Below, piece after piece: positions 15,301-26,193 of a DNA stretch of 64,000 bases (positions are counted from its first letter, which is position 1; every line of letters begins with the position of its first letter). This DNA comes from Aphis gossypii. Taxonomy: Eukaryota; Arthropoda; Insecta; Hemiptera; Aphididae. Location: positions 42,924,287 through 42,988,286 of the forward strand of contig NC_065532.1 in assembly GCF_020184175.1 (NCBI RefSeq), read 5' to 3'. The position numbers and the translations under genes are program-made. Under the pieces are notes generated by a model. It did no database searches. It saw only the letters and a list, made by a program, of their open reading frames with translations, and had not been told where the DNA came from.

Positions 15301-16567
15301 TAAAAAAATTAACTAAAGAGTATATTGAGATAGATCTTTAATATTTTAGTAACTCTTTGTTAAGCTAATCATTTTCTTAGAAATAAATAAATTAATTGAA
15401 ATTCCTTTTTTTGTTGGAAATATATAAATATATTATTATATATAAAATAAAAAACTATAGTAAAATCTGTCTAAAATATTGAAAATACATTATGTATATA
15501 TTTTATTATATATAGGTTATATATAGGTGTTTGGTAAAGAAAAGAAATGTTTATAAAAATAATATACGGAATTTTTTTTTTTTATTAACTTAAAAAAACA
15601 TCTACAAAGGTTATTAGTTTCTATATATATAGAAAATGTAGAATATTTTTTAATTATATAATGGTTACATAGTTAAAAATAATTAAGTTTTTGATTTTAT
15701 ATATTTTTAGGTACCTAATGGTGATGACGGTTATGTTAGATATTATTATATAGATGTAAATATGTATATTTTATACTTTTGATATAATTATATTCCACTA
15801 ATTTTTTTTATAACTCAATTAATCAGAGAGAACATTTTGTTTACTAATATTATTGCATTAAAATCATAGATTGTATACATATCATAAAAAATAATTCTTA
15901 ATAATAGATATTCTATGTCTGGTAAAAAATAAATAATGTTTAAATAATATAATTTTTGTTGTACTTCATAAATCATTTGTATACACTTAATATTACATAT
16001 TATATAGTTGTACATTTGCACTCATATAATATCATTGTAATTTAAAAATATAATTCATTTTCTCCATAAATTACAAACTTTGTTGCTAAATGCTTTGAAG
16101 AAAAAATGAAATAAATCAAATCTTACTGTGTATACAAAATTAATTAGAGATAGTTGGAGATAAAATAACTGAAAATCGATTTGCAGGATAGTTTTATAAT
16201 AAATATTAATAATAAATACTTTGAAAATTGTTGATACTGTAATAAAAATAAGTTTATGCAAACATTTTTATCTGAAACTTACTAGAAAAAATAACTGTCT
16301 AAACTTTCAGTTAAAGTATTAATTATTAACAGAAAAAAATACAATTAAAATTCTAAATATATGTATTATGATTTAATGAGATTTCAACATCCGCATCTAT
16401 TTATAATAACATGAACCAAGTGCAATATCTTACCTATTTATTTATATTTATTTTCAGTTAGATTATATTAGGTATATAATATTATCTTAGTATATAATAT
16501 ATTAATTAAATATCATATTATTCTTTTCTACTGTTTAATTAATCTCTATTTTAATTACTCATATTAA

Positions 16568-16586
16568 AGAGAGAGAGATAGAGAGA
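16568..16586. repeat. (GA)n short microsatellite
   Basis: A GAGAGAGAGATAGAGAGA tract about 130 bp from the receptor exon's donor, inside the downstream intron. Confidence 0.9.
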
Positions 16587-16710
16587 ATCAAAATATTATA
16601 ATATGGAAAAATACTATTTCTTTAGTTTCATTCAATTTAATATCATAAAATCGATGCCTGTAATTAGTCCACCAGGTTAAGGTACGATTAATAATATGCA
16701 CTACACTATG

Positions 16711-16717
16711 ACTGACC
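16711..16717 (-). other. Splice donor after the receptor-like exon (phase 1)
   Basis: On the minus strand the exon ends CCTACAG and the intron opens GTCAGT, with GT at 16716-16715. The frame meets a TAG stop four codons into the intron, so splicing is needed to continue the protein. The break falls just after the Thr-Pro-Thr run, leaving the first base of a probable Gly codon. No partner exon is visible between here and the left edge. Confidence 0.65.
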
Positions 16718-17209
16718 TGTAGGCGTGGGCGTCAGCTGTTTCATGTCGATGGTGTGATGGATTTCGTAGTTCTTAAATATGTTGGTTTTCCTTGACTTGA
16801 AGTTACGCTGCAACCCACTTATGGCCGACGTGAACGCCTTGGTATAGACTCGTGTGTCGAACGATTTATACGGAAGCACTAGGCCGACAGTCAAATTCTG
16901 GTGCTGGCGACGTGCCATGATCCGTGGCACGGTGGGCTGCTGACGACGAAATCGCTCCGTGCTGGTGGTGGTTGCCACCGGCGTGGTGGACAACTGCACC
17001 GGTTCCTTGAGCCGATTCTTGAGCACTCCCAGCTTGATAGAGCTCTGGCCCCGGCCATGACCGAACACCGTCTGTGACACGTCCACCGGCCGGCTGTTTA
17101 TCTGTATACGCGACCCGTTCCGAGGTGTCCAGCCACGAGTGTCGGTGGCGACCAGAGCGAGGATCAGTGCAGACCACCACCAAAACCGCACTGCTCCTGT
17201 AAGTACCAT
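16717..17209 (-). CDS. First coding exon of an NMDA-type glutamate receptor subunit 2-like gene (partial)
   Basis: The exon encodes 164 complete codons plus one base, from an ATG at 17209 to a splice donor after 16717. Residues 1-26 form a signal peptide: a short N-terminus, then a hydrophobic core that begins with WWW and runs through SALILALVA. Residues 27 to about 105 are a low-complexity, Thr/Arg-rich linker with one NGS sequon and an ERFRRQ basic stretch. From about residue 109 the sequence NLTVGLVLPYKSF, ending in MKQLTPTPT, resembles the first strand and helix of a periplasmic-binding-like amino-terminal domain. I recall the same pattern, including the closing SLTPSPT-like motif, at the start of insect NMDAR2. 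Such subunits pair with NMDAR1 in synaptic cation channels. I chose this ATG because it follows a splice acceptor and opens directly into the signal peptide; an in-frame ATG 39 bases upstream lies before that acceptor. GC content is far above the flanks. Receptor guanylate cyclases have a similar fold and are the main alternative. Confidence 0.72.
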
Positions 17210-17224
17210 CCTCCGATCTGTCCT
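17210..17224 (-). other. Splice acceptor and 13-nt 5' UTR stub of the receptor-like exon
   Basis: Read on the minus strand, a T-rich tract ends in TTTTTGATTTCAG, followed by GACAGATCGGAGG and then the ATG. The AG is at 17224-17223 and the exon would begin at 17222. The context GGAGGATGG, with purines before the start and G at +4, is a favourable initiation site. If this acceptor is used, the first exon is non-coding and lies at higher coordinates. The alternative is an unspliced leader starting nearby, which sequence alone cannot exclude. Confidence 0.6.
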
Positions 17225-17311
17225 GAAATCAAAAATTTCGGAATACATTACTTCATTCAACTAGCACTGCGGATGGTGAGCTGTTACTGCTGAAACCATA
17301 CTACAGGCTTA

Positions 17312-17478
17312 CAGTGGTGGATCTACGAAGAGGGGATATGGGGGGTAGATTCCCCCGTGGCCGTGGAAATTAAATCTTGTTTAGTAAATTTAGTAGAATA
17401 AAGCGTATATACCTATACATGTTATGTACGAAAATATTTTATATCCTCTCCAATGAGAAAATCCTAGATCCGCCACTG
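17312..17478. mobile_element. hAT-type MITE, 167 bp, with 8-bp target duplication
   Basis: The left end begins CAGTGGTGGATCTACGA, and the right end read in reverse complement begins CAGTGGCGGATCTAGGA, so the terminal inverted repeats match at 15 of 17 positions. The element is flanked by CAGGCTTA (17304-17311) and CAGGCTTT (17479-17486), an 8-bp target duplication with one difference. Both the CAGTGG start and the duplication length are typical of the hAT superfamily. There is no coding capacity. Internal G- and C-runs (GGGGGG, CCCCC) could pair. It lies about 80 bp upstream of the receptor exon's splice acceptor. Confidence 0.85.
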
Positions 17479-19557
17479 CAGGCTTTTAAGGACTTGCTAG
17501 GGATTATTTTGTGGTGATGAATAAAATAACATACGTTTTAATCGGCCCTAGGCATATGTTCGTATCTCGAATATACTCGTGAAACAGATTTAAAGTGTTT
17601 ATAGTTCAATTCAAGATTAAAATACCAAAAAACAATCGAAACAGCTCGGACATTGTAACATAATTGTCTTTAAGTTAAATGATTAGTAAATATATTTAAT
17701 ATAATAGCGAAATTAATAATATTGTATTGGAAATAACGAACGTAAATTTGAAATGACTCTATGTGATGTCGTGTTCAAAACAGAGACAACAAGATATTTG
17801 ATTTTTTACGATCAATAGATATAAAATATATTATTACCTATGTTAACATTGTGTACTTTAACTTTACTTTTAATATTACTTTGTGTATAGCTTTAAGTAC
17901 AAATAAACATAGTAAGTAGGCTAACACTATTTTTATAAATTACATACACAATTATTAATTTATTTGGAAATTAAATACGCTCATTTTTGGATGTTTAAAA
18001 TAAAAATACATAAAGCATGAACCAAAAAAATTATTGCCAAGTTCAAGATACAAATAAAAACTATATACCATCTCACAGTACTTTTCTACGAACACCTGAT
18101 CCAGTGTGAACAACACGTTAATTTAGTGTTGATGTTATAACTTATAAATTATTAATTTGTCACCTGAACCACTAAAAAAAAAAGTGTAAATAGTAATAAA
18201 ATATAAAACAACTTTAAAGTATAAATATAGCTAATGAGTTGATCTTTTTATATAATATTTTTAAACACTTTTACCTCAAGATAGAAGTGTAAACTAATCA
18301 TGTAACGATATTTTATGTTAGACAGCTAAATTGGCACTTCAACACATTTGTATTGATTTGTATTAATAAATTCATTATTATAGAATCGTTGAATGCAATA
18401 TTATACAAATTATAAATCAGACGACCTGAATCATATTTGCAATGCTATGGTTTGATGTTTAATTATCATTCATTGTGAAAACCAATACATATCAATTAGG
18501 ATATTTCAAAGTATCAATGTTTGGTACGTAATTAAAAAGTCAAAACAACATATTTTATAAAATCTATTTTTGGTTTTTTTTTCGTAGTTGTTGTAATTCA
18601 GAATTTCATGAATTTATTTTATTAAATAATTCGACAATATGTGATGATTATCAAAATATTATTTTAAAATAAAAAATATACAAGTAGCCATAGGTTGATT
18701 CATTATTGGATTGGTAAATATTAGCATAAATTAGGTTTTCCTAAAATCATTATAAACATTTTAAAGTGCCGTAAAAAATTGTAAGCAAGTAAGTACTTCT
18801 ATTTCAATTTGTATAATAGAAAACATTTTCAAATCATAAATTGTAATCACACCATAAACTTAAAATACGATAAAGTATAAACAAATAAATATACCAATAC
18901 ATAAGGACTAGCATTCTTGCATTTGTTGTATGGTTCATTAATTTAATTGTCTTATACGAATGTTGTATAATTTTTAAGTTTATTTTCTGTGTTTTTATTT
19001 GTTTTGCGTTTTGAACAAATATTGTTTTTCTTTATTTACTGATATTTTGTTTTGTCTTTATTATAACAAATTAATCGAGAAACAATTTAGAAGTTGATAT
19101 TTCAATTTCTAAATGTTCATTTTGCCAAATGGTAAATGGGATTTAATGTAGGTATTATTAATTTAAAGTCATAAAGCTAAGTTCAAAAAATGCATATAAG
19201 TTTAATATGAAAAAAGTTTTCTTTGATACTTCTATTACATGTATTATTATATTGTGTACTTCCCTGACTATAAAACAGATACTGAATAACTACAGATACT
19301 TTATATAATTTTGAAATAACTAATATTTGGTGACTTGTGGTTTTTGGTAAATATAAATATTAAAATACTGAAATATGGATAATATAAATTAAAAATATTT
19401 TTAATAGAAATTATAAATAAAATAAGTTTATTTTGAAGCTATATAGAAATAATAACATGACTAAAGTATAATATTAAATAGAAATACAATTTGATAAAAA
19501 AAAATATCAAATTCATCATTAAATTGTATTATTTAATTATTATTAGTTAGCATCCAA

Positions 19558-19692
19558 ATGGGATTTGGGAACAGTTGGTCATGCATGATACATAATACAC
19601 ATACTGTATTAATGCATATTGTTAATAATTCACCAGTCGTCTCTCCGACAACAACTATGTTTGCACCGACGACAACTGAGGCAAGGTGGTAG
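19558..19692 (+). other. Small Thr/Pro-containing open frame of 44 codons (weak)
   Basis: The frame starts at an ATG at 19558 and ends at TAG. The C-terminal half reads NSPVVSPTTTMFAPTTTEAR, mucin-linker-like and encoded by less AT-rich codons than its surroundings. A possible donor CAAG|GTGGTA occurs just before the stop. No homology is recognised; it could be a decayed exon or chance. Confidence 0.15.
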
Positions 19693-22096
19693 CAATCATT
19701 ATTTAAATGCAATAATTAAATTGTATTAACCTTAAAAATCAATTAAGTTTTCCAATGAACAATTCATTATTTTATTAGTTTACCCTTATACTATTATATA
19801 TTAACATAACACGTATAGATTAAAAGTATCTGTCTAACAACGATGTAATATGTAATATTACCATGAAAAAAACTTACAAACTTGAATATCATCGTATTGC
19901 AATTGAAGACAAAAGAACATCGTGACTATAGTATCCGGTTGATTGATAATTGGTAATTGATCGAAAAAGTAACTGATTCTTAGAGTTTCAAATATATATA
20001 TAAATACAATTTCGTAAATTCCAAAAACAGCAATGACAGTAAAATGCTTAAATTGGTTTTTAGTATAATATGTTGAGCAATCATTATAGTGACGTAATGC
20101 GCTTATTTTTCTGTGTGGTTCTGATCTCTTTCAAAGTATTATGCAGTTCATGAACGACTGAGATGATATTTTCCTGTCCAACTCTTTCGTAGGCTCTTCA
20201 TAATTTTCCTCAGTATGTACTGTATAATTTTTGAATTACTTTATTAATATTCGGTGCCATGTTGGTGATTATAATACCAACTGTTACAACCATGACATAT
20301 ATTCGTTATATAATGTTAAAATTATACCGAAGATTATAATATTATTACCATATTATATTTATTAATATTCTGATTTCACCACGCACTGCTGATTAAATAC
20401 GTGAACTTTGAAACATATCATAGATATTATGTCTGTCATCAATAATTAAATTAGGCAAGTATCCCAGCCTGCTATCAATTTAAAATACTGCTATAGTTTG
20501 ATAATTCATTAAGGTAGGTATCAAATATCATATTACTACAGACGAAGTATTATTATAGTTATTTATAGGTAGTTAAATAAGTTTTATGTTTATTAGTTGT
20601 TAAATATTAACCGAAGTGGTTTAAAACGTCAAAATAATAAGCAATAAACATTATAAATTCACAACAGAACACTGTGAAAACATACAATTTATTTAACATT
20701 AAATACATAAATTAATTTAATTAATTTATAAATTGGTATATTATTTTTAATAATTCTTTAGCACTCAATTTGAAAAAAAATCAATTTATTTACATCACTA
20801 AATTTTAATGTATTAACTATTAACATAAATTAAAAATTTAAAAATCAAGTAAATAATAGTCACAATTTAAATTCAAATATGAATTAAAAAAACAATCTTA
20901 AAAAAATCTTATATCATGAGTGTATCATAAAACTTCATTTATGTAAAATAAATAAAACAAAATTTAACAAACATATTGGTATAAAGATTATTATACAGAA
21001 CAAAATACAGTGCATCCAATCATACTAAGAAAACATTAAGTACCTATAATAAAACATACAATTTAACAGCTGATGAAAGAGTAATATTGGTTTCACCCAT
21101 GATTATTTCTTCCAGGGGACAACAATTTTTATAATAATTTAATTATTAAATTTTACTATATTAACATAATATCTATTATTTTATATAATTTATCGTTTAC
21201 AAAAAAAAAATAGTGGATAGCTGTTTTATATTCACTGTATTATTTAGTTGTTATATAAATTAAAGAAGAATTTTTACTTTTCTACTTTAGTTGTAGTAAA
21301 TGCTAAAAAAAAGTAATATATTATTTTACCCTAATAACAAAATGAATTGATTAAATTACCCAACAACTAATCTGCTGTAATAACAACGCCTGCTATCTCT
21401 GTCCTATGCATAAGGAAAGCATATAAAATAGCGAATTTTAAGTTCCCAGCAGTATTATTTTAAATCATTAAAATTTAATAATTCTCAAAATTTACTTAAA
21501 AATTAAAATATTGTAAAAAACCATCGAGACAAGAGATAACACGAATAACGTATTCTTACCTTCATGTTGCATAATATAACAATCCAATCCAATATTTAAG
21601 CTAGCCTCGTAAAATTGTAACTTCTGAGCATAAATTTCAGCATATTATATGCATTAGTAAGTCGAATACACAACATATATTATGTGAGTACGACTAACTC
21701 TTGCTTGAATAGAATCATTAGGTGCATTTACCGAATAATTAAATAAAATGTATTAACATTCAAAATGTACAAACCCACATCATATAATGGTTTATTGTAT
21801 GTATTATGATACACATATAGACAATCAACGCTTTGTTTAACGAAATAATGTCACGGGAGCAAAGTCTGCTGCGACGGTATTCATCTCCTTTTTGCATCTG
21901 TGTTACATTTCATTTAACCAAATTTTACGCCTGTTGGGCTTTTCCCGTACGGTAACTTAATTTGTTAGTTTTTATTTACAACTGTGAGATCATATTCAAG
22001 TCAAGAGTGGTATTTTACATAGTCTTTGGTTCAACTGTGGTTCGGGACCTAATATATTATTTATAGAGCGTCACGCAGTGTTGAGAATACTTCTGT

Positions 22097-22118
22097 TATC
22101 AATGCATTTGCATTGATA
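22097..22118. promoter_or_regulatory. 22-bp palindrome with POU octamer ATTTGCAT
   Basis: TATCAATGCA and TGCATTGATA flank a TT, forming perfect 10-bp arms. The sequence includes ATTTGCAT, the complement of the POU octamer ATGCAAAT. It sits within the less AT-rich block at 21840-22260. No gene is adjacent, so a regulatory role is speculative. Confidence 0.2.
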
Positions 22119-22955
22119 TTATTGTGTACCCTGGAGATTGTATGAGTTGTATATTATGTAAACACTGTGCAATGCAAAATTACTTATACATCACAAAAAC
22201 CATTATACATCGGCAAACGCCTCACATCGGTGTATATAAACCTTCATCGAGTGCTATCTCATTTAATCGTTAATTTTAAAAGCCCCATTCAACAAAACTT
22301 TATTGATAGAATATAACTTCAGTACTTACAATCGAGTAAATCGAGTAACCATCGGAATTAATGCATTCGCATACACGTGCAATGAACACATATTCAATAA
22401 GGTTTCTATAAACACAGGTAAATAAATTGTATCGTAATCATTCATCCGTAGCGTTCAAACTTTAAATAGGTAGGTAATATACATTTTATCAGCCACAATG
22501 TCATTTAAGTACCTAATTTGCTTTGCAGAAATCAAAAATTAATTGCTATTTAATTGCAATCGTTTCGTATTATGAAAAATTATAATACTACTTTATAGTT
22601 ATCTACTTCAAATAATTGTAACTATACCGATTCCACCTCATCTGTTATCCATCACAAGCGACTGCATTTTATTTAAATATTGTCGTTATATATCAGTATC
22701 GTGGTTAATATATTTTATTAATTATATGACTAAATATTATTGAAATAATCAAATATAATTAATTAGGTAGTAAGTAATATATAGAACCATTCTGATTTGA
22801 TACCCAAAATTAATTAATAACTTTAACAGTACTACTTTATTGACTGTTGAATATAAATATGTGCAATATTGAACTAAACTATAATTATTTATTTTTATAA
22901 TATATACATAAAAAGAAGCTTTTTTATGTACCACGTTCTAACGATACTATTGAAC

Positions 22956-22983
22956 TTTTTTCCACGCAATTTTTTTCCACGCA
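22956..22983. repeat. Tandem TTTTTCCACGCA pair
   Basis: Two copies of a TTTTTCCACGCA unit occur about 15 bp apart, differing in T-run length. This is a local duplication with no other association seen. Confidence 0.6.
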
Positions 22984-24570
22984 GTTATTCAAAAATTTAA
23001 TTGAATGTCTCTGTGTCACTCATTTTTCATTATTTTGTTTAAAGTCGTACCAAATTGTTAATATTATAGATATTCTCGTTAGTTTCCGTGATAGTTCCAG
23101 CGAACTAACAATTAAAGTCTACAAACGGGGCAACAGAATAATGAAGATAGACCGCCGATAAATTGTCGGCCGTCATTGATCATCCTGAGACGAACGAAAT
23201 TATTACGTACGACAAAATAATAATATCATAATATTATTATGCTATATATTGATGGGCTTATAGAAAAATAGACCTTTGGCTATGTATTAATATTTTTACT
23301 TTCGAAATATAAATATCATAAAATCTCACAGTCGTCGATATATTATCATGGCAAGGGAGACTTGAGTTTCGAAAAACTTGTTTGGAAAGATAATTGTCTA
23401 ACGTGATCGTTATAGGAAAAGGAGTGTATTTTCCTCTCTATGGGGAAATATTTGAACATGCAGCTATGTTAATGTCTCAACATAAGTGTCACGTGTTCCT
23501 GTGTATTGATCACAAAATTATTCTATAATATTATAGATTAAAACAATATAGTATTATTAGATATTAGTGCAATGGTATTCTTATGACCGATTGATCGGTA
23601 AGAGAGAGTGTGGGCTCAGGCCATGGCAGTTCAATCTTTAAGCTACAAAGAATAAAATATTAAGTAAGCTTCCAATATTATAGTACCAACTATTTTTAGA
23701 TTTTAACTGCTACTTTAATCGTTTGTTTATAGAAAGGATAACAAAATTAATCGAATGCTAATAATTATTTAACGTGATTGTAGTGATTACTGCTATAGGT
23801 CCTACGACGTAAAGCTTTTCTAAGTTCGATTTACCTTTTAACGGATATCATGTTATACTAGTACCGATCAATCAGTCAATTACATTAAGATAGTGACATG
23901 CACAACTCAATTTTATGTTAGGGTGTATTGAATTTCAATATAGGTACAAAGAACTGTGAAATATTTTAAACAGTTTAAACATGAAGACCGTAAAAAATGG
24001 TTTATATCATGTTATGTCCTTTACTTTTTTATTCTAAATGCATGAGAAGTGTATTGGTTTTACAATGATGTTTTTTCTTTTAATTTTTATTAAATATTTT
24101 GTGTGCTTGAAGTTACTTGAAAAGTTTCATTTAGATAGCAATTTTATAGAACATAAATCGAGTAAATAAGATAGTTTTAAAACGTAAATTTCTTGACTAT
24201 ATTTTATTTTATGTTACATATAGTTTTAAATGGCATAGACTAAATATATTAAAAACTATATATAAATCAAGTATGTGTAATAAAATGTACTTTATTAAAA
24301 ATACCAATACTAAAATAAAGAAATAGCTTATCATAGTCAAAAATAAGAATCCTATATAGTTTAAATATTCACAACAGCTACTATTTCGATATTTCAAAAA
24401 TGTGTTATCTGCTATATACACGATGTATATACATTATACTTTACATATGTTCTGCATATTATATGCATTGTTGACCTTGTGAAACAGATTCTCATCTCAG
24501 ACATAATTGGTGTGAGCATAAAGTAAAAATACTATACCACCTTACCAAAGTAAGAACAGCATACAAAGTA

Positions 24571-25229
24571 CGTGTAGTTTCAAAACCAGCTAAAAAGATT
24601 TTTTTTTGTATTTTATTAATGGTCACACTGTATATTAAAACTCCTATAAAAATATTTAGTATCTATAAAAATGCTATAAATGGTTAAACTGATAATGGAA
24701 AAATTGTAGTTAGTTTCAAAATCAATCAATGGTTGCAAACTATGTTTATTTCAAAATTATCTATCATCAAACACATGTTTTTTCGCGGTAAAATAATTGA
24801 ACAAAGTTTTAATATTGTATAAGGCATGACAAAATGTATACATTTTTATGTTGTTAATAATAATAATCAAATAAAGTTTTAATATAAAAAAAATAAAAAG
24901 TTTTAATATCATCAATAGTTTGACATAAATATTATAGTTTTATTTTCTTAAATGTTTCAATGTTAGTTTGAAAACCACCTATATCGCAGTCAATTTTAAA
25001 AATAACTATACAATGAAATTTACAACAAAACCAGCTATATCAAAAATGTAAATGCATATAACTTCTTTAATGATTTTTATATAAAATAAATATTCATACA
25101 CAATGTGATTCATACAATGTGTGTAAACTTTAAACTTTTAATTACATATATATTACAAAAACAATAGAGTAGAATGAATTTTAAGCTTTTTGATTTTTTG
25201 TTGTTCTTAGCTGGTTTTGGAACTACACG
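24571..25229. mobile_element. Unclassified 659-bp element with 23-bp terminal inverted repeats and internal copies of the terminal motif
   Basis: The left terminus (24571-24593) reads CGTGTAGTTTCAAAACCAGC followed by TAA. The right terminus (25207-25229) is its reverse complement with a single difference. The core motif AGTTTCAAAACCAGCTA recurs in degenerate form inside: GTTAGTTTCAAAATCAATC near 24710, GTTAGTTTGAAAACCACCT near 24962 and CAACAAAACCAGCTATATC near 25023. No target duplication is obvious at these limits and there is no coding capacity. Terminal repeats plus repeated subterminal motifs suggest a non-autonomous cut-and-paste DNA transposon, but I cannot assign a superfamily. Confidence 0.7.
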
Positions 25230-26101
25230 CCATTATGTTTAACATCAGTGAGATTATATATTATCTAATTAATACCTTCTGTTACTATTAAGTTTTTATC
25301 TTTGTTATTCCTAGAAATAAACCTCGAACAATTCAGAAATCACATTACGATCAATGTAAGTAAAAGCCAATCATAAAAAAAAATCGTAAAAATACTATCA
25401 TCTATTTCTCATCTATCTTGGCAAAGGACTTAGACTTTTTTAGGTTTTTTCGTTCAACATTTTTGTTTAAATCATTTAAACCATACATATTTTATCTAAA
25501 ACCCGACCAAGTGCACTTATTAATAAATGATTATAATATTGAGTCCGATGTATACTCTTTATACGGAAGTTAAAGATTAAACTGTACTCTATTCAATAAT
25601 ACTTCTGATCACGGACTAAACATATATTCCGTGCTACGAGTTCTATTTATTAACATTCGTTTTAAACTTAATCTAAATTTTATATCCTTCTGTGAAACAA
25701 ACAAGTAATAACTAATAACTATATTAGTATATTAAAATATTAATAATAAATGAAGCTTTCAGATATATTATGTAGTTTGTAAAGTATGTATCAATAAGTT
25801 ACAGTGCTTGTTGTAATTCACACCAAAACAATAATCGTATAATAAAATATAACATATCAGCTACCCACTAAAATTTTTATTACCATGTTTTTCCTGTCTC
25901 GTTATTAGTTGACTACATATTATATAATAATGATATTATACATATTTTTTGACTTAAATTTAGATTGCACGTGGTACAAATTCACGATGGTATAATTCTT
26001 ATTAATTTTACTATACAATTCAGATATAATATTAAATTGTGATTATTAAATTACTGTTATAAAAATTAAGTTTACTTTACTAAAAACATGTCGTACAAAA
26101 T

Positions 26102-26193
26102 ATATTATGTAAGAAATAATCAAATAATATGCGGATAGTGCTGAATAGAGGAAAAATTAATCTCTCCATATTATTTGATTATTTCTGTAATAT
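26102..26193. repeat. Inverted repeat: 20-bp perfect stem with 35-nt loop
   Basis: The left arm AGAAATAATCAAATAATATG (26112-26131) is the exact reverse complement of 26167-26186. Pairing continues outward with a small bulge (ATATTATGTA against GTAATAT), so the whole foldback is about 92 nt. The size fits a pre-miRNA or a small foldback element. Stems are AT-rich, which weakens the pre-miRNA reading, but a 20-bp perfect match is notable even in this composition. Confidence 0.7.

Larger units (their letters stand above)
10721..16710. other. Non-coding AT-rich stretch, downstream intron of the receptor-like gene
   Basis: It contains one family A fragment (11580-11800), a T18 run and a GA microsatellite. 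I searched the minus strand for the expected next receptor exon, which should continue the amino-terminal domain, and did not see it. Minus-strand frames at 15815-16021 and 16055-16261 are AT-rich and Tyr/Ile-rich with no family features. Confidence 0.5.
17487..24570. other. Non-coding stretch upstream of the receptor exon
   Basis: Mostly AT-rich filler. Slightly more complex blocks occur at 19620-19690 (Thr/Pro frame), 20090-20220 and 21840-22260 (octamer palindrome). A 14-bp imperfect palindrome ACCGATTGATCGGT is at 23586-23599. Nothing is recognisable as a gene. If the receptor's first exon lies further right, all of this is intron 1. Confidence 0.45.

Noticed and set aside
1..16710. Further exons of the receptor-like gene on the minus strand
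   Set aside because: Looked for a continuation of the amino-terminal domain, channel pore and transmembrane segments; none visible, so they are presumed to lie outside the window.
16866..17183. A 105-codon minus-strand frame overlapping the receptor exon
   Set aside because: It is in another frame of the same GC-rich exon, lacks a signal peptide or domain and is a by-product of GC content.
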